A stretch of 33,711 nucleotides of DNA. Origin: JAJYTI01 sp035302145. Lineage in GTDB: Bacteria > Bacteroidota > Bacteroidia > Flavobacteriales > Flavobacteriaceae. The notes below the pieces were generated by a model. That model had not been told where the DNA came from, ran no database searches, and saw nothing but the letters and a program-made list of their open reading frames with translations. The stretch is from assembly GCA_035302145.1 (NCBI GenBank), contig DATGSX010000061.1:1-33711 (forward strand). The letters run 5' to 3'. This document shows positions 8,426 through 15,711 of the stretch, piece after piece. How positions within the stretch are numbered: position 1 is the stretch's first letter; the number at the start of each line of letters is the position of its first letter. A program made the position numbers and the translations under genes.

Positions 8426-9292
8426 GTGTTCCACGTGAAACAAACTTCGGTTGTAAAGGATAAAGGAGTAGAGGTTGTTTTAGAAACTAAAGACTATATG
8501 GTTTCTGGAGAATGTTTTTCTATTGTTAGGAGGCCTGGTCAAAGCTATTTAGAGACGCAGCCTGTTCCTTTAAACTTAGATAAGTATTATGAATCCGATT
8601 CTTATGTTTCGCATACCGATGCTTCGGATAGCTTCTTTGAGAAAACCTATCAATTTGTAAAGCAAATTACTTTACGGCAAAAAGTGCGATCTATTGGGAG
8701 CCCGAAAGTCAATGAAAATAAGCTATTAGATTTTGGATCCGGCACAGGAGATTTCTTACAAGTAGCAGAAAGAAAATCTTGGAATGTTTATGGGGTAGAG
8801 CCTAACTTCCAAGCTAGGCAACTTGCTAAGAAAAAAGGGTTAACTATGTTTTCTTCGTTAGAAGAATTGGGGGATAAGCGTTTCGATGTAATTACTCTTT
8901 GGCATGTTTTGGAACACGTTCCAGATTTAATGGAATGCGTAAAGCGTTTGGGGGTACTTTTAAAACCAGGAGGTATTTTAGTTATCGCAGTGCCGAATCA
9001 TAAAAGTTGGGATGCAAAAAAATATAAAGAATATTGGGCGGCTTATGATGTTCCAAGACATCTTTGGCATTTTGATAGAAACGCGATGAAAGACTTGTTG
9101 CCAAAAACATTTCAACAAATAAAAACAAAGCCTATGTGGTTCGACGCATTCTATGTCTGTTTGCTGTCCGAAAAATATCGCACAGGAAAACAGAACTGGA
9201 TTAAAGGAGCGATTAATGGTCTTTGTTCAAATTTATTTGCTTGTTACACCAAAGAGTACTCTTCTATCGTATACTACTATCAAAAACGCTAA
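8426..9292 (+). CDS. Class I SAM-dependent methyltransferase
   Basis: 288 residues from GTG 8426, nine bases after mnmG; there is no nearby upstream ATG in frame. The Rossmann motif LLDFGSGTGDF (100-110), DVITLWHVLEHV (154-165) and LLKPGGILVIAVPN (178-191) define a class I methyltransferase of the group that often carries an N-terminal zinc ribbon. In this protein the ribbon Cys pairs are missing: where relatives have a C..C pair it reads VRRPGQS (34-40). The YYESDSYVSH segment (54-63) that follows the ribbon in relatives is kept. The first codons (MFHVKQ) are written by the parS-like site at 8427-8442. The substrate is unknown. Confidence 0.82.
   Translation: MFHVKQTSVVKDKGVEVVLETKDYMVSGECFSIVRRPGQSYLETQPVPLNLDKYYESDSYVSHTDASDSFFEKTYQFVKQITLRQKVRSIGSPKVNENKLLDFGSGTGDFLQVAERKSWNVYGVEPNFQARQLAKKKGLTMFSSLEELGDKRFDVITLWHVLEHVPDLMECVKRLGVLLKPGGILVIAVPNHKSWDAKKYKEYWAAYDVPRHLWHFDRNAMKDLLPKTFQQIKTKPMWFDAFYVCLLSEKYRTGKQNWIKGAINGLCSNLFACYTKEYSSIVYYYQKR
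8427..8442. promoter_or_regulatory. parS: parS site, exact match to the classical consensus, overlapping a gene start
   Basis: TGTTCCACGTGAAACA matches TGTTNCACGTGAAACA at every position, and as I recall it is the sequence of the Bacillus subtilis spo0J parS site. It covers the second base of the methyltransferase GTG start and the next five codons, so ParB binding and translation initiation share the same bases. It pairs with the site at 6518-6533. Confidence 0.85.
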
Positions 9293-9412
9293 ATAGACCC
9301 AGTTTTAACTCGATAAATCCCTAGGCGGTGTATTTGTATTAACCAATGAAACTAAGTCGCTTAAAACGCATTTAAGATAGCTACTTTGTATAGATGGATC
9401 TTATTTAAAATG

Positions 9413-9448
9413 AGAAGTGAATAGATAAAAGTTATTTACTTCTTTTTA
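9413..9448. terminator. Terminator between the convergent methyltransferase and holB genes
   Basis: AGAAGTGAATA (9413-9423) pairs with TATTTACTTCT (9433-9443) as an 11-bp stem with one G-U pair, followed on the plus strand by TTTTTA. The right arm contains the holB stop codon (complement of 9436-9438). The T-run favours termination of plus-strand transcription leaving the methyltransferase; on the minus strand only a short T-run follows. Confidence 0.65.
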
Positions 9449-10584
9449 TGGAGTAGGCGCGTTAGCTGAATTGATAAATCGGTGAAAATAGACTTTGGAT
9501 TTCCATTGCGTTCAATATGGTAATTTGCTGTTTCTAGGGATTCGAAAATTTCAAAGATATTATGGTTATGTATAAAAGGAGCAAAGTTTTTTAGTTTAAA
9601 ACTTTTATCCTGAACTTCATAATAAACCAACTCTGGTGTTTTGTAATTAAGTAGAAAAGCTTGACGGAAAATTTCTGAACAGAATTGTAGAAATTGTTTT
9701 TGTACTTCTCTACCGGATTTCGCAACCGTATCACTCCACTCTAATAAATCTAGTAACACCGATTTGTTTCCTCGTGCCTGAAACGCAGTTCGTACCCACT
9801 GAATAAACCAAGCTTCGAAGGTAGTGGCCATTCGCTCGTTGTCTAATAAGCTTAATGCTTTTGTATAACTTCCTTGAGCTTGCTTGCTTAATAGAATACT
9901 ATCGTTTGGTTCTAATCCATTCCTTTCTTGCAAGGCTTTACTTAAAACCTCTTCTGTAAGTGGTGGCAAGTGTAATAATTGGCATCTGGATTGAATAGTG
10001 CCTAAAACCTGATTAAAATCCTCACTAACTAATAACAATACCGATTTAGAAGGTGGTTCTTCTATTAGTTTAAGCAAAGCATTTGCACAAGCTGAATTCA
10101 TCAATTCTGGCATCCATAGAATAAGTACTTTATAGCCACTTTCAAAAGCTTTTAAAGATAATGTTCTAGTGATTTCTTTTGCTTCTGCTACACCGATATT
10201 TCCTTGTCTATTACCAATTTCTATGTGCTGTAACCAATCGTATAGGGACCCATAAGGTGTGTCGGTTATAAAGCTGCGCCATTCGCTCATATAATCTTTA
10301 GAAATAGCGGGCCTATTCATTCCTTTTCGTCTATTTACTGGAAAAATAAAATGTAAATCCGGATGGTTGCCTTCTATGACCCGTTTAGCGCAATTTTTAT
10401 ATGCTGCAGAACCTACTTCGTGCGTACTACATAATATGGCTTGTGCATAAGCAATGGCCATAGGTAACGGGCCACTACCAGTTGCACCATACAACAATTG
10501 TGCATGTGGAATTCGTTTTTGTTCTATTCCATCTAACAACTGTTTCTTAATTTGTTCTTGTCCTATAACTTGGTCGAAATACAT
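9436..10584 (-). CDS. holB: DNA polymerase III delta' subunit, clamp loader
   Basis: 382 residues from the start MYFDQVIGQ at 10584. An in-frame ATG nine codons upstream at 10611 is rejected because a promoter box lies between. delta' is the non-ATPase subunit of the clamp-loader complex that places the sliding clamp on primed DNA. The degenerate P-loop GATGSGPLPMA (33-43) lacks the Walker Lys-Ser/Thr, as expected for delta'. The segment HPDLHFIFPV (74-83), ANALLKLIEEPP (167-178) and the arginine finger SRC (199-201) are present. Only C52 and C65 of the usual four-Cys zinc module remain. Transcribed opposite to its neighbours, with a divergent promoter shared with pgk. Confidence 0.88.
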   Translation of the reverse strand: MYFDQVIGQEQIKKQLLDGIEQKRIPHAQLLYGATGSGPLPMAIAYAQAILCSTHEVGSAAYKNCAKRVIEGNHPDLHFIFPVNRRKGMNRPAISKDYMSEWRSFITDTPYGSLYDWLQHIEIGNRQGNIGVAEAKEITRTLSLKAFESGYKVLILWMPELMNSACANALLKLIEEPPSKSVLLLVSEDFNQVLGTIQSRCQLLHLPPLTEEVLSKALQERNGLEPNDSILLSKQAQGSYTKALSLLDNERMATTFEAWFIQWVRTAFQARGNKSVLLDLLEWSDTVAKSGREVQKQFLQFCSEIFRQAFLLNYKTPELVYYEVQDKSFKLKNFAPFIHNHNIFEIFESLETANYHIERNGNPKSIFTDLSIQLTRLLHKKK

Positions 10585-10588
10585 AAGA

Positions 10589-10596
10589 CAAATGTA
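10589..10596 (-). promoter_or_regulatory. -7 promoter box (TACATTTG) for holB
   Basis: On the minus strand TACATTTG is followed by TCTT and then the holB ATG, four bases away. A TTG lies 17 bases upstream, close to the usual -33 spacing. This is the best promoter match in the window and predicts an essentially leaderless holB transcript. Confidence 0.6.
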
Positions 10597-10680
10597 CGCT
10601 ATTTTAAGCAAATCAATATTTCAATTCTTTAGAAATACAAATTGATATCATTCTATTCGTTAAGGAATCGAGGGAAAATG

Positions 10681-10688
10681 TATCTTTG
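10681..10688 (+). promoter_or_regulatory. -7 promoter box (TATCTTTG) for pgk
   Basis: TATCTTTG fits the consensus exactly and lies 22 bases before the pgk ATG at 10711, giving a short leader. Upstream starts at 10642 or later in the same frame would precede the promoter and are unlikely to be used. Confidence 0.6.
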
Positions 10689-10710
10689 CTTGTCTAAAAA
10701 CAAAGTACCT

Positions 10711-11904
10711 ATGAAAACTATTAAAGACTTCGACTTTACTGGAAAAAAAGCATTAATCCGTGTGGATTTTAATGTTCCTATGGACAATGACAAGAAAGTT
10801 ACTGATGTAACACGAATTCAAGCTGCAAAACCAAGTATCGATTACATTTTAGAAAATGGCGGGACCTGTGTTTTAATGTCTCATTTAGGACGTCCCAATG
10901 GAAAAGAAGAAGGGTTGTCATTAAAGCATATTGTTAATTCGGTTTCTGATGTGCTTGGAGTTCCAGTTGTTTTTATAGAGGATTGCATTGGTGAGGAAGT
11001 ACAACAGAAGATAAAATCCTTACCATCGGGATCGGTTGCCTTATTGGAAAACCTTCGATACTATGAAGAGGAGCAAAAAGGAGATAAGGCTTTTGCCGAA
11101 TCCTTATCTAAGAATGGAGATATATATGTGAACGATGCATTTGGTACAGCTCACAGAAAACATGCTTCTACAGCGGTTGTTGCTGAATATTTTGGCTCTA
11201 ATGTGTGTTTTGGAAATCTTCTAGCTTCTGAAATAGAAAGTATAAACAAAGTACTTCACGATAATAATAAGCCAGTAACAGCTATAATTGGTGGTGCTAA
11301 AGTATCCTCTAAAATAACAGTGATTGAGAATGTTTTAGATGCTATCGACCATCTGATTATAGGTGGAGGAATGGCTTTTACCTTTTTAAAAGCACAAGGA
11401 GCCGAAGTAGGAAGCTCTTTGGTAGAAGATGATAAAATGCAAGTTGCTTTGCAAGTACTAAAGAAAGCAAAGGAGAAAAATGTTGAAGTGCACTTGCCGA
11501 TAGATGTTATTGCAGCAGATTCATTTAGCAACGATGCAAACAAACAAACTGTACTGTCAAAATCAATTCCAGAAGGTTGGATGGGATTAGATAATGGACC
11601 AAAAAGCAATGACGCCTTCCGTAAAGTGATTCTAGAGTCGAAAACAATTTTATGGAATGGTCCAGTAGGTGTCTTTGAAATGTCCTCATTTGAAGAAGGT
11701 ACAAAAGCCATTGGACAGGCTATTGCCGATGCAACAAAAAACGGAGCGTTTTCTTTGGTAGGAGGTGGTGATTCGGTAGCAGCTGCAAAGCAATTTGGCT
11801 TTACTGAGTCTATGAGTTATATATCAACTGGTGGCGGTGCCATGCTTGAAATGTTGGAGGGTAAAGACTTGCCTGGAATAGTAGCTATTCAAAACGCAAA
11901 ATAA
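10711..11904 (+). CDS. pgk: Phosphoglycerate kinase
   Basis: 397 residues from ATG 10711, the normal length for a bacterial Pgk. It catalyses the ATP-forming step 1,3-bisphosphoglycerate to 3-phosphoglycerate in glycolysis and the reverse in gluconeogenesis. Visible signatures: RVDFNVP (17-23), SHLGRP (57-62), the basic substrate site FGTAHRKHAS (144-153), GGAKVSSK (194-201) and the nucleotide loop GGGDS (352-356). The start follows from the promoter box at 10681-10688 and from family alignment (MKTIKDFDFTGKK). The glycosidase gene downstream starts 41 bp later and may share the transcript. Confidence 0.97.
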   Translation: MKTIKDFDFTGKKALIRVDFNVPMDNDKKVTDVTRIQAAKPSIDYILENGGTCVLMSHLGRPNGKEEGLSLKHIVNSVSDVLGVPVVFIEDCIGEEVQQKIKSLPSGSVALLENLRYYEEEQKGDKAFAESLSKNGDIYVNDAFGTAHRKHASTAVVAEYFGSNVCFGNLLASEIESINKVLHDNNKPVTAIIGGAKVSSKITVIENVLDAIDHLIIGGGMAFTFLKAQGAEVGSSLVEDDKMQVALQVLKKAKEKNVEVHLPIDVIAADSFSNDANKQTVLSKSIPEGWMGLDNGPKSNDAFRKVILESKTILWNGPVGVFEMSSFEEGTKAIGQAIADATKNGAFSLVGGGDSVAAAKQFGFTESMSYISTGGGAMLEMLEGKDLPGIVAIQNAK

Positions 11905-11945
11905 CTTCCAATCTAATATTTTACCTATTTAAACGTTCTATAGGC

Positions 11946-13292
11946 ATGAAGCAAATACCAATATTTTTCTTTTTAGTATTTACAGCATTCTTGAGTGTTG
12001 CTCAACAGAGCTATCAAGATAAACTTTCTCTACTAAAAGAAATAGAAGCAGATCTTGCAAGAAAAAGAATTACTTGGGAGACAAAGAAGGAAATCATTTT
12101 AAATGACTCTATAAGTTTCACTATACAAGATGTAGTGCAAGCAAAGGAAATAGATAGTCTCTGGTTAGCCTTTTTATTTGATTCGGGCAGATATGATGAA
12201 ATGTATAAAACGGTAACTGAGGAAACCTTCGAAGAGGTAGAGTACCATGAATTACCCACCGAATTGCTTAAGGAACGACTAGAAGCGTTAAACGCTAGAA
12301 CGCCATTTCAGATAGAGTACAATCCGAAATTAGAAAGCGTTATTAAGCAGTATTTGAAGTATAGAAAACGAGGATTAACTCGGATCATAGGATTGAGCAA
12401 ATACTACTTTCCAATGTTCGAGGAAGTGCTAGATAAGCATAATTTACCATTGGAGTTAAAGTATTTAGCTGTTGTAGAATCCGCTTTAGATCCAAGAGCA
12501 AAATCTCCAGCAGGTGCATCTGGATTATGGCAGTTTATGTATCAAACAGGAAGAGCATTTGACTTAAAATCCAATTCATATGTAGATGATAGAAATGATC
12601 CTGTTCTTTCTACTGAAGCTGCAAGTGAGTATTTAAGCTATTTACATGGACTTTTTGATGATTGGGATTTAGCATTAGCTGCTTATAATTCCGGACCAGG
12701 TAATGTAAGTAAGGCTATTCGTCGTTCGGGTGGGAGTAGAAACTATTGGAATATTCGACCTTTCTTACCTAGAGAAACTGCAAATTACGTTCCGGCTTTT
12801 TTAGCAACAATGTATATTTTTGAATACGCCGATGAACACGGTCTATACACCAATGGTCCAACAACGCCAGTGATTGCAACGGATACAATTCATATAAAAG
12901 AAACCATTTCGTTTGAACAAATAAATAAAGTCACGGATATTCCAATTAAGGAACTTCAGTATTTAAATCCATCCTATAAATTAGGTGTTATCCCTTACGC
13001 AAAAGATAGACCTTATGCTTTAAGGCTTCCTTTAGAAGCGGTAGGAACTTTTGTGGCTAATGAAGAAAGTGTTTATGCTTATGCAAAGGCAGAATTTGAA
13101 CAAAAAGAGAAACCTAATCCAGATTTACTCAAAGATAATGAGCGAATTAGTTACAGAGTAAAAAGTGGAGACTATTTGGGGAAAATAGCCCAACGGTATA
13201 GAGTAAGCGTAAATCAGATAAAACAATGGAATGGTTTGCGAAATAACAATCTACGAATTGGGCAAGTACTCGTAATATTTCCACGACTTTAA
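11946..13292 (+). CDS. Membrane-bound lytic transglycosylase, MltD-like, with LysM domain
   Basis: 448 residues with a Sec signal peptide (about 1-19, cleaved before QQSYQD). The SLT (GH23) domain spans about 165-290: the catalytic Glu is E178 in AVVESAL, followed by GASGLWQFM (190-198), AAYNSGPG (245-252) and RETANYVP (276-283). Residues 403-447 form one LysM module (YRVKSGDYLGKIAQRY ... LRIGQVLVIF) that binds peptidoglycan glycans. The enzyme cleaves the MurNAc-GlcNAc bond with formation of 1,6-anhydro-MurNAc. No lipobox was seen, so it is likely a soluble periplasmic protein rather than a lipoprotein like E. coli MltD. A terminator follows immediately. Confidence 0.9.
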   Translation: MKQIPIFFFLVFTAFLSVAQQSYQDKLSLLKEIEADLARKRITWETKKEIILNDSISFTIQDVVQAKEIDSLWLAFLFDSGRYDEMYKTVTEETFEEVEYHELPTELLKERLEALNARTPFQIEYNPKLESVIKQYLKYRKRGLTRIIGLSKYYFPMFEEVLDKHNLPLELKYLAVVESALDPRAKSPAGASGLWQFMYQTGRAFDLKSNSYVDDRNDPVLSTEAASEYLSYLHGLFDDWDLALAAYNSGPGNVSKAIRRSGGSRNYWNIRPFLPRETANYVPAFLATMYIFEYADEHGLYTNGPTTPVIATDTIHIKETISFEQINKVTDIPIKELQYLNPSYKLGVIPYAKDRPYALRLPLEAVGTFVANEESVYAYAKAEFEQKEKPNPDLLKDNERISYRVKSGDYLGKIAQRYRVSVNQIKQWNGLRNNNLRIGQVLVIFPRL

Positions 13293-13293
13293 T

Positions 13294-13323
13294 GCGATAG
13301 TAAAGTTTGGATATCGCTTTTTA
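13294..13323 (+). terminator. Rho-independent terminator after the lytic transglycosylase
   Basis: GCGATA (13294-13299) pairs perfectly with TATCGC (13312-13317), followed by TTTTTA. It begins two bases after the stop codon. The stem is short but the placement and T-run fit an intrinsic terminator. Confidence 0.6.
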
Positions 13324-13491
13324 TCTTATAAAACTAGTTATGTAAAAGCCAAATTTTAGCGTAATAACTCTAACTAAAAATTAGACCAATAATTTTTATT
13401 AAAATTAAGCGAAAATGGAACGGAATTCGCAGTAACAAATCTTGAGCCATCAAAAATAACTTGAAATAACTCAAAATTAAATCCTTTCAAT

Positions 13492-14481
13492 ATGAGATTT
13501 GTATACGTTTCCTTAGTGCTGTTAATCTTTTCATTTTATAGTTGTTCTGATAAGCAGGGGCAGGAAAGAGGTGCTTATTTACCTACATCCAATGGAAATA
13601 TCAATAGTTTGCAAGTAGTAATGCCAAATGATTACTGGACAGGAACTGTAGGAGAAACCTTACGAGAATATTTTGCCGCGCCTACCGATGGTTTGCCACA
13701 AGATGAGCCTTTGTTTTCTATGAGACAATTACCACCACAAGCTTTTGAGGGCTTTGTGCGTAATAGTCGTTTGTTTTTATATGTAAATAAAGGAGAAAAA
13801 GATACGGTAATCGTTAAGAAAAATTGGTATGCAAAGCCTCAAGTAGGTGTTTCGATTACAGCAAAAAGCACAGAGCAACTAGAGATTTTTTTAGAAGATA
13901 ATCATGAGGTTATTATAGATGTTTTTAAGAAAGCAGAGCTCAAGGAAAGACAACGTCGTACAAATTTATCTTTACTTAAACTTAGAGGATTAAAGGAAAC
14001 GTTTGGGATTGATATGAAAGTTCCCTCAGCATATAGAATTGCATTGGCAACAGATAATTTTTATTGGGTGCGTAAAAGTTTAGAGTATGGAACTACAAAT
14101 ATCATCGTATATGAAGTACCATTAGACTATATAAAAGAAGATAATATAATAGGGAGTATTATAAAGATGCGAGATGAAGTAGGAAGTGCCTTACTACCAG
14201 TAGAAGACGATAGTCCATTCATTACCGAGGCAGCGTATGCTCCTTTCTTACACGAAGTTGAATTAGCTGGTAAAAAAACCTATGAAAGTAAAGGAACTTG
14301 GGAAGTACAAGGAGCTTTTATGGGAGGACCTTTTTTAAACTATGCCATAGAAGACAAGGAAAGTAATCGTTACTTGATTGTAGAGGGGTTTACCCATGCT
14401 CCATCCGTAGCAAAACGCGACTTACAATTTGAATTGGAGTCTATTATAAAAACACTTAGGTTTGTAAATGAAGAAAAGTAA
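13492..14481 (+). CDS. DUF4837 family lipoprotein
   Basis: 329 residues. The N-terminus is a lipoprotein signal peptide with the lipobox FYSC, Cys18 being the lipidated residue. The mature start LPTSNGNINSLQVVMPNDYW (30-49) is characteristic of the Bacteroidota DUF4837 family, for which no function is established as far as I know. The rest is mixed alpha/beta with no recognised catalytic motif. It sits in a stretch of envelope genes (lytic transglycosylase, TatA, M23 protein). Its own promoter is not clear: the 199-bp upstream gap has no perfect TAnnTTTG box, only a TAACTTGA variant near 13458-13465. A strong bidirectional terminator follows. Confidence 0.85.
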   Translation: MRFVYVSLVLLIFSFYSCSDKQGQERGAYLPTSNGNINSLQVVMPNDYWTGTVGETLREYFAAPTDGLPQDEPLFSMRQLPPQAFEGFVRNSRLFLYVNKGEKDTVIVKKNWYAKPQVGVSITAKSTEQLEIFLEDNHEVIIDVFKKAELKERQRRTNLSLLKLRGLKETFGIDMKVPSAYRIALATDNFYWVRKSLEYGTTNIIVYEVPLDYIKEDNIIGSIIKMRDEVGSALLPVEDDSPFITEAAYAPFLHEVELAGKKTYESKGTWEVQGAFMGGPFLNYAIEDKESNRYLIVEGFTHAPSVAKRDLQFELESIIKTLRFVNEEK

Positions 14482-14488
14482 AAAAAGA

Positions 14489-14525
14489 AAACACAGTCTA
14501 TGATATGTTATTATAGACTGTGTTT
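14489..14525. terminator. Strong bidirectional terminator between DUF4837 and tatA
   Basis: A perfect 13-bp stem, AAACACAGTCTAT (14489-14501) with ATAGACTGTGTTT (14513-14525), and an 11-nt loop. Read on the plus strand it is followed by GTTTATTG, and on the minus strand by a TTTTCTTTTTT-like run. It separates two convergent genes and should stop transcription from both sides. Confidence 0.85.
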
Positions 14526-14544
14526 GTTTATTGAGTAATAGTAG

Positions 14545-14727
14545 TTATTCTATTTTATTATCCGAATCGTCATCTTCTTTAGTAGCATCTTTAAACTCTT
14601 TAATTCCACTACCTAACCCTCGCATAAGCTCAGGAATCTTCTTACCGCCAAATAATAAAAGAATCAGAACAACAACTACTGCAATCTGCCATGGCCCTAT
14701 AGCCAATGGAATTAGTAAGGCTTCCAT
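14545..14727 (-). CDS. tatA: Sec-independent twin-arginine translocase subunit TatA/E
   Basis: 60 residues. A short periplasmic N-terminus and a membrane helix (about 9-26, GPWQIAVVVVLILLLF) lead into the conserved hinge and amphipathic helix FGGKKIPELMRGLGSGIKEF (26-45), then an acidic tail. TatA oligomers form the protein-conducting element of the Tat system for folded proteins. tatC is not in the window; in Bacteroidota tatA often stands apart from it. The gene is on the minus strand, convergent with DUF4837 and divergent from the M23 gene. Confidence 0.93.
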   Translation of the reverse strand: MEALLIPLAIGPWQIAVVVVLILLLFGGKKIPELMRGLGSGIKEFKDATKEDDDSDNKIE

Positions 14728-14747
14728 ATATTTAATTTTAATTGGTA

Positions 14748-14755
14748 CAAAGATA
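14748..14755 (-). promoter_or_regulatory. -7 promoter box (TATCTTTG) for tatA
   Basis: The minus strand reads TATCTTTG at 14755-14748, 20 bases before the tatA ATG at 14727. It lies in the divergent region shared with the M23 gene. No convincing -33 element was found. Confidence 0.5.
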
Positions 14756-14820
14756 AATATAAAATTCTTACTAGACAGTTTCTAATAGTTAATAACTACA
14801 ATATCTATTAAGGATTACAT

Positions 14821-14828
14821 TATATTTG
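14821..14828 (+). promoter_or_regulatory. -7 promoter box (TATATTTG) for the M23-GH3-polysaccharide gene run
   Basis: TATATTTG fits TAnnTTTG and ends seven bases before the M23 ATG at 14836, giving little or no 5' leader. No other full-consensus box was noticed ahead of the next genes until 17214. Confidence 0.55.
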
Positions 14829-14835
14829 TAAAACT

Positions 14836-15705
14836 ATGCCAGCAAAAAGAAAAAGAGGAACATATATAAAACATAAACTGCTCAATAAGTATCGATTGGT
14901 AATTTTAAATAAAGATACTTTCGAGGAGCGATTCTCTTTAGGCTTGAACCGTTTGAATGTGTTTGTTTATAGCGGTTTGTTTGCTATATTACTAATTGGT
15001 CTAACAATAGTACTGATAGCTTTCACAGGATTAAGAGAGTATATTCCTGGCTATTCATCGACTGCTGTTACACGCCAAGCTATTGAATTGGAGCACCGTG
15101 TGGATTCTTTGCAAGTTGTACTAGCTCAGAACGAACAATATCTAAATTCTATTAAACTAGTATTATCTGGTAATGTAGAACCATTAGAATTCGACAAGGA
15201 AGCGATAAGAAGAGAGGGAATGAATAAGAGTGAGGTTATTAAAACAACACCATCAGCAACCGACTCTTTATTAAGACAAAGAGTATCACAAGAGGATAAA
15301 TACAATCCATTAATCGATAATTTTGAGGTTAATTTAATTCTCTTTCCACCAGTAAAAGGTGAGATTTCAGATGAGTTTTCTATAGAAAATAAACATTATG
15401 CTGTAGATGTTATTCCAGAGCCATATACACCAGTAAAAGCTGTTGCGGACGGAATCGTTATCTTTGCAGAATGGTCTGTAGATACAGGAAACGTTATTAT
15501 TATAAAACATAGTAACAATCTTATTTCTGTATATAAGCACAATGCTAGTCTTACAAAAGAACAAGGAGAGTTAGTAAAGGCTGGCGAAGTTATTGGAACG
15601 GTAGGTAGTTCTGGGGATTTATCCACAGGACCACATTTACATTTTGAATTGTGGTACGACGGTTACCCAATAGATCCGACAAACTTTATTGAATTTAAAT
15701 TATAA
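14836..15705 (+). CDS. M23 family metallopeptidase, membrane-anchored
   Basis: 289 residues. A basic cytoplasmic N-terminus (1-38), one membrane helix (about 40-62), a short coiled-coil-like stretch (80-110) and a C-terminal M23 (LytM) domain (about 165-285). Metal and catalytic residues look intact: H187 and D191 in HYAVD, H235 in YKHN, and H267/H269 in HLHFE. This predicts an active peptidoglycan endopeptidase or an envelope regulator acting in the periplasm. The family motif is HxGxD; here Ala stands at the middle position, a tolerated variant. GH3 starts six bases downstream, implying co-transcription. Confidence 0.88.
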   Translation: MPAKRKRGTYIKHKLLNKYRLVILNKDTFEERFSLGLNRLNVFVYSGLFAILLIGLTIVLIAFTGLREYIPGYSSTAVTRQAIELEHRVDSLQVVLAQNEQYLNSIKLVLSGNVEPLEFDKEAIRREGMNKSEVIKTTPSATDSLLRQRVSQEDKYNPLIDNFEVNLILFPPVKGEISDEFSIENKHYAVDVIPEPYTPVKAVADGIVIFAEWSVDTGNVIIIKHSNNLISVYKHNASLTKEQGELVKAGEVIGTVGSSGDLSTGPHLHFELWYDGYPIDPTNFIEFKL

Positions 15706-15711
15706 TACGCA

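Noticed and set aside
11256..11711. 151-codon minus-strand ORF within pgk
   Set aside because: Fully antisense to the conserved pgk frame; Ser/Thr/Phe-rich shadow composition.
14531..14785. 84-codon plus-strand ORF opposite tatA
   Set aside because: It is antisense to a clear TatA protein and has no recognisable features.
15619..15627. Exact DnaA-box sequence TTATCCACA
   Set aside because: It is a single copy inside the M23 coding sequence (codons for DLSTGP); no cluster or AT-rich unwinding element accompanies it, so it is not evidence for oriC.
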